A stretch of 6,649 nucleotides of DNA, taken from Methanomicrobiales archaeon (GTDB lineage: Archaea > Halobacteriota > Methanomicrobia > Methanomicrobiales > Methanospirillaceae). The notes beneath the pieces are model-generated. The model did no database searches. It was not told the DNA's origin and saw only the letters and a program-made list of their open reading frames with translations. The position numbers and the translations under genes were made by a program. The DNA is taken from NCBI GenBank assembly GCA_012798365.1, contig JAAZNH010000364.1, positions 1 to 6,649 of the forward strand, in the 5' to 3' direction. Shown piece after piece: positions 4,160-6,649 of this stretch. Positions within the stretch are counted from its first letter, which is position 1. Every line of letters begins with the position of its first letter.

Positions 4160-6271
4160 ATGTCGTTTATCGATGATATGAAACTGAGCAGGAAGCTGAT
4201 AGGCGGGTTCCTGGTTATTCTTGTGCTGATGATGGGAATAGCAGTGATCGGGTACACGGGCCTTGAAACATCAACAAAGGCCTCCGACGATCTCTATACC
4301 AATCACATGCTTGCCGCAGAACATCTTGCAGCAAGCAATGCGGCCAGTGAAAACTACCGCGGCAACCTGTACCGCTATGTCTATGTCCCCTCATCACGGG
4401 CAGACATGAAAGTTACCATGGAGAAACAGATCGGGACCATCAACGAAGAGATGGCTGCGTATGGAAAGACGGATCTGAGTGATGGAGAACGGGCCAACCT
4501 TGCCCAGTTCGATGTGGCATTCGAGAAGATGCAGGCAGGGTACTCGCGGATCATGAAGGATGCCGATGCCAACAATATGGATGCGGTTGCCGCGGAGATG
4601 GACCCCGGCAGCGAGACCATGAAAGCCCGGGCTGAAGCAATCGGGAAGATCCAGCTGGCAACAAAAGAACTGAACACCCTGGCTGAAGGGGTTGCCACGG
4701 ACATGGCGGCTACCAACTCCCGGTCCACTACCATGATGATCATTGCATCGCTCGTTGCCGTTATTGCCGGGCTTGGCATTGCCATCTACCTCTCAAACAG
4801 CATCACCGGCCCGGTCGCCCGGGTTGCAGAAAACCTGCAGGAACTCAGCAAGGGTCACCTCGGCAACCGGCTCCGGATGGACCGGAAAGACGAGATCGGT
4901 GAAATGGCAGCAACCATGGACAAGTTCTCTGACGACCTCCAGAACTCGGTGGTCGGGATCATGAAGAAGATCGCTGACGGTGACCTCTCGGTGGATGTCC
5001 CGGTAATGGATGCAAAGGACGAAATCGGCCCGGCACTCAGGACCACGATCGACACCCTCCGCTCCCTGGTTGCAGAAGCAAACATGCTCTCGCGTGCAGC
5101 GGTCGACGGCCAGCTCTCGACCCGCGGGAACACCGACAAGTTCCGTGGCGGGTACCGCGAGATTGTCAGCGGCGTGAACCAGACCCTTGACTCGGTTGTT
5201 GCCCCGGTCAATGAAGCCATGCGGGTGTCTGAGCAGTATGCAAAGGGCAACTTCCAGGCCCGCGTAAGCGAGGACCTTGTCGTGAAGGGTGACTTTGTGA
5301 AGTTCAAGGATGCCCTCAACAACATCGGCATCCAGGTCTCAAAGGCCCTGCAGACCGTCAACCAGCAGGTCGGCGATCTTGCGGCAAGTGCTGAAGAAGC
5401 CAACGCGAGTGTTGAGGAAGTCAGCGCAGGATCCGCCCAGGTGGCCAAGAACGCAAGCGGCGTATCGGTCAATTCCGAGAAAGCAACCGAAGGGATCCAG
5501 CAGGTCCAGAAGGCCATGGAAGATCTCTCGCGCACGATCCAGGACGTTGCCACCAAGTCCGAGGCGGTTGCCAAGATCGTCCAGGACACGACCAACTTCA
5601 GTAAGGAAGGCATGGAGCTTGCGCAGAAGACCGAGCAGGGCATGCAGGGTATCACGAAGTCAAGCAATGACGTGAACCAGATCATCGGCGAGATCAAGGA
5701 CCAGATGGACAAGATCAGCGAGATCGTCAACCTCATCACGGACCTTGCGAACCAGACGAACCTGCTTGCGCTCAACGCAGCCATCGAAGCAGCCCGGGCC
5801 GGCGACGCAGGCCGCGGCTTTGCCGTGGTTGCAACGGAAGTCAAGTCCCTTGCGGTTGAGTCACGGGCATCGGCAGAGCGGATTGCCGAGATGATCGACA
5901 ACCTCCAGCGCCAGACCCAGAATGCCGTTGACGCGGTAACCGCTTCCAACTCCGGTGTCAAGGAAGGCAGTGCAGCGCTGCAGGAGACGCTGACCAGCTT
6001 CAACAAGATTGTCAATGCAATCGACAAGATCAGCCAGAATGTGAGCGAAGTTGCCGCAGCAGCTGAAGAGCAGGCAGCCTCGGTTGAGGAAGTCACGGCA
6101 AGCATCAACGAGGTCAACGGCCTCATGCTGGATACCACCAAAGAGGCAACCGATGCTGCGGCGGCAAGCGAGGAGTCGAGTGCCGCAATCGACCAGATCA
6201 GCAAGGTTGTTGCCAATGTCAACAACATCGTCGACAAAGTGACCAAGGAAGTCTCGCAGTTCCGGGTCTGA
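4160..6271 (+). CDS. Methyl-accepting chemotaxis protein with four-helix-bundle sensor and tandem HAMP units
   Basis: A 703-residue chemoreceptor. A start at 4160 rather than 4064 puts transmembrane segment 1 (about residues 13-34) at the N-terminus and uses the GGAGTGA site. Residues 35-190 are an outside, helical ligand-binding domain of the 4HB_MCP type. Transmembrane segment 2 spans about 191-211. HAMP 1 (212-262, with SITGPV and DEIGEM) is followed by a second HAMP-like unit (264-305, DGDLSV and DEIGPA) and two divergent ones (about 307-350 and 350-400). The signalling domain has the conserved hairpin tip at 521-568 (IVNLITDLANQTNLLALNAA, then IEAARAG and GRGFAVVATEV), which binds CheA and CheW. 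Methylation-type segments AEEANASVEEV (411-421) and AEEQAASVEEV (635-645) share a 13-base identity (5411-5423, 6083-6095). About 155 residues on each side of the tip fit the long 44-helix class. There is no C-terminal NWETF-like tether; the protein ends QFRV. The ligand is unknown. Confidence 0.95.
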   Translation: MSFIDDMKLSRKLIGGFLVILVLMMGIAVIGYTGLETSTKASDDLYTNHMLAAEHLAASNAASENYRGNLYRYVYVPSSRADMKVTMEKQIGTINEEMAAYGKTDLSDGERANLAQFDVAFEKMQAGYSRIMKDADANNMDAVAAEMDPGSETMKARAEAIGKIQLATKELNTLAEGVATDMAATNSRSTTMMIIASLVAVIAGLGIAIYLSNSITGPVARVAENLQELSKGHLGNRLRMDRKDEIGEMAATMDKFSDDLQNSVVGIMKKIADGDLSVDVPVMDAKDEIGPALRTTIDTLRSLVAEANMLSRAAVDGQLSTRGNTDKFRGGYREIVSGVNQTLDSVVAPVNEAMRVSEQYAKGNFQARVSEDLVVKGDFVKFKDALNNIGIQVSKALQTVNQQVGDLAASAEEANASVEEVSAGSAQVAKNASGVSVNSEKATEGIQQVQKAMEDLSRTIQDVATKSEAVAKIVQDTTNFSKEGMELAQKTEQGMQGITKSSNDVNQIIGEIKDQMDKISEIVNLITDLANQTNLLALNAAIEAARAGDAGRGFAVVATEVKSLAVESRASAERIAEMIDNLQRQTQNAVDAVTASNSGVKEGSAALQETLTSFNKIVNAIDKISQNVSEVAAAAEEQAASVEEVTASINEVNGLMLDTTKEATDAAAASEESSAAIDQISKVVANVNNIVDKVTKEVSQFRV

Positions 6272-6275
6272 TGCA

Positions 6276-6279
6276 GGAG
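6276..6279 (+). promoter_or_regulatory. Ribosome-binding site of cheW
   Basis: GGAG lies 9 bases before the ATG at 6289, five bases after the receptor stop. It supports 6289 over the in-frame ATG at 6271, which overlaps the receptor TGA by one base and has no such site. Confidence 0.6.
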
Positions 6280-6288
6280 CGGGTAGCG

Positions 6289-6649
6289 ATGACAAAAGCC
6301 TCAGAACAAACCCGGGATGCAGGGGCCGGCACGGTGCCGGTATCCCTTTCCCCGGCGGTGCCTGACACTAAAGGCCGGCACCAGGCCGGCAAGCTCCAGG
6401 TTGTCGAGTTCCTTCTCGGCAGGGAGCATTATGCGGTGGATCTCTTCGATGTGCGGGAGGTTGTGGAATTCACGAGCATCACCCAGCTCCCCAACACCCC
6501 CTCCTACATGAAAGGCATCATCGATCTCCGCGGCGAGATCACCACAATCATCGACCTCAAGGAGCGGCTCCATATCGGCGAGAAGTCCGACCAGCCCCTG
6601 GAGAACAGCCGGATCATTGTCCTTGACGAGAAGATAACGAAAGCCAAGA
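6289..6649 (+). CDS. cheW: CheW chemotaxis coupling protein, 3' end outside the window
   Basis: 120 residues are visible before the right edge. CheW is an SH3-like scaffold that links chemoreceptor tips to the CheA kinase in the cytoplasm. The CheW domain starts at about residue 36 (KLQVVEFLLGREHYAVDLFD) and includes REVVEF (56-61), LPNTPSYMKGIIDLRGEI (67-84) and TIIDLKERL (86-94), matching the conserved 'G-hydrophobic-NLRG...DL' core of the family. Residues 1-35 are a poorly conserved Gly/Ala/Pro-rich extension whose DNA is full of GGCCGGCA words. The gene begins 17 bases after the receptor stop on the same strand, so the two are almost certainly co-transcribed and translationally coupled. 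A single CheW domain is visible; a longer CheW or CheW-fusion protein beyond the window cannot be ruled out. Confidence 0.93.
   Translation, partial: MTKASEQTRDAGAGTVPVSLSPAVPDTKGRHQAGKLQVVEFLLGREHYAVDLFDVREVVEFTSITQLPNTPSYMKGIIDLRGEITTIIDLKERLHIGEKSDQPLENSRIIVLDEKITKAK
6326..6340 (+). repeat. GC-rich perfect palindrome in the 5' coding part of cheW
   Basis: CCGGCAC-G-GTGCCGG is a 7-bp-arm inverted repeat inside the variable N-terminal extension of CheW, 37 bases after the start codon. In mRNA it would form a stable GC hairpin. The word GGCCGGCA recurs at 6324-6331, 6373-6380 and 6384-6391. It may simply reflect drift in an unconstrained linker. Confidence 0.4.

Noticed and set aside
4855..6246. 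Open frame of 463 codons on the minus strand opposite the receptor
   Set aside because: It lies exactly opposite the conserved, Ala/Glu-rich signalling and HAMP coding region, has Ser/Ala/Leu-rich low-complexity content, no domain and no promoter. It is a shadow of the receptor codon pattern.

Overview
The window looks like chromosomal DNA of a methanogenic euryarchaeon, most likely of the order Methanomicrobiales (Methanoregula/Methanolinea/Methanosphaerula type). This is an inference. It rests on moderately high G+C with very frequent CCGG and CGG words, archaeal BRE/TATA promoter elements, oligo-T terminators, an archaeal-style cytosolic histidine kinase with an N-terminal winged helix and an H-box reading TRHDILNQL, and an archaeal methyl-accepting protein next to cheW. 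There is no tRNA, rRNA, CRISPR array or insertion sequence.

Layout. (1) Bases 1-842, plus strand: a two-gene HEPN/MNT toxin-antitoxin type module. The 3' part of a winged-helix plus minimal nucleotidyltransferase gene overlaps a HEPN-domain gene by 8 bases. (2) Bases 993-1700, plus strand: an orphan secreted lipoprotein of unknown function, behind a T6A5 tract that could serve as terminator and TATA box. (3) Bases 1701-2008: a gap between convergent genes, with oligo-T terminators facing both ways. (4) Bases 2009-3685, minus strand: a soluble HTH-PAS-PAS histidine kinase. (5) Bases 3686-4159: an A+T-rich divergent promoter region followed by a leader of about 330 bases. It holds two back-to-back promoters, a tandem two-block direct repeat (TCAATAT-N12-GTTTTCA, 39-base period) and a 12-bp palindrome. 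(6) Bases 4160-6271, plus strand: a membrane chemoreceptor with a four-helix-bundle sensor, an array of about four HAMP units and a complete signalling hairpin. (7) Bases 6289 to the right edge, plus strand: cheW, cut by the window end and closely coupled to the receptor gene.

How the genes work together. The receptor and CheW form the start of a chemotaxis operon; CheA and other che genes would be expected further right. The kinase is transcribed divergently from the receptor. Because it carries its own predicted DNA-binding domain and the shared promoter region has repeated sites, it could regulate itself or the receptor operon, but nothing here proves this. The HEPN/MNT pair is self-contained and unrelated to chemotaxis.

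I see no clearly new system. The items most worth checking are the tandem repeat between the divergent promoters, the long receptor leader, the DNA-binding kinase architecture, and the H-x3-Y variant of the HEPN active-site region.
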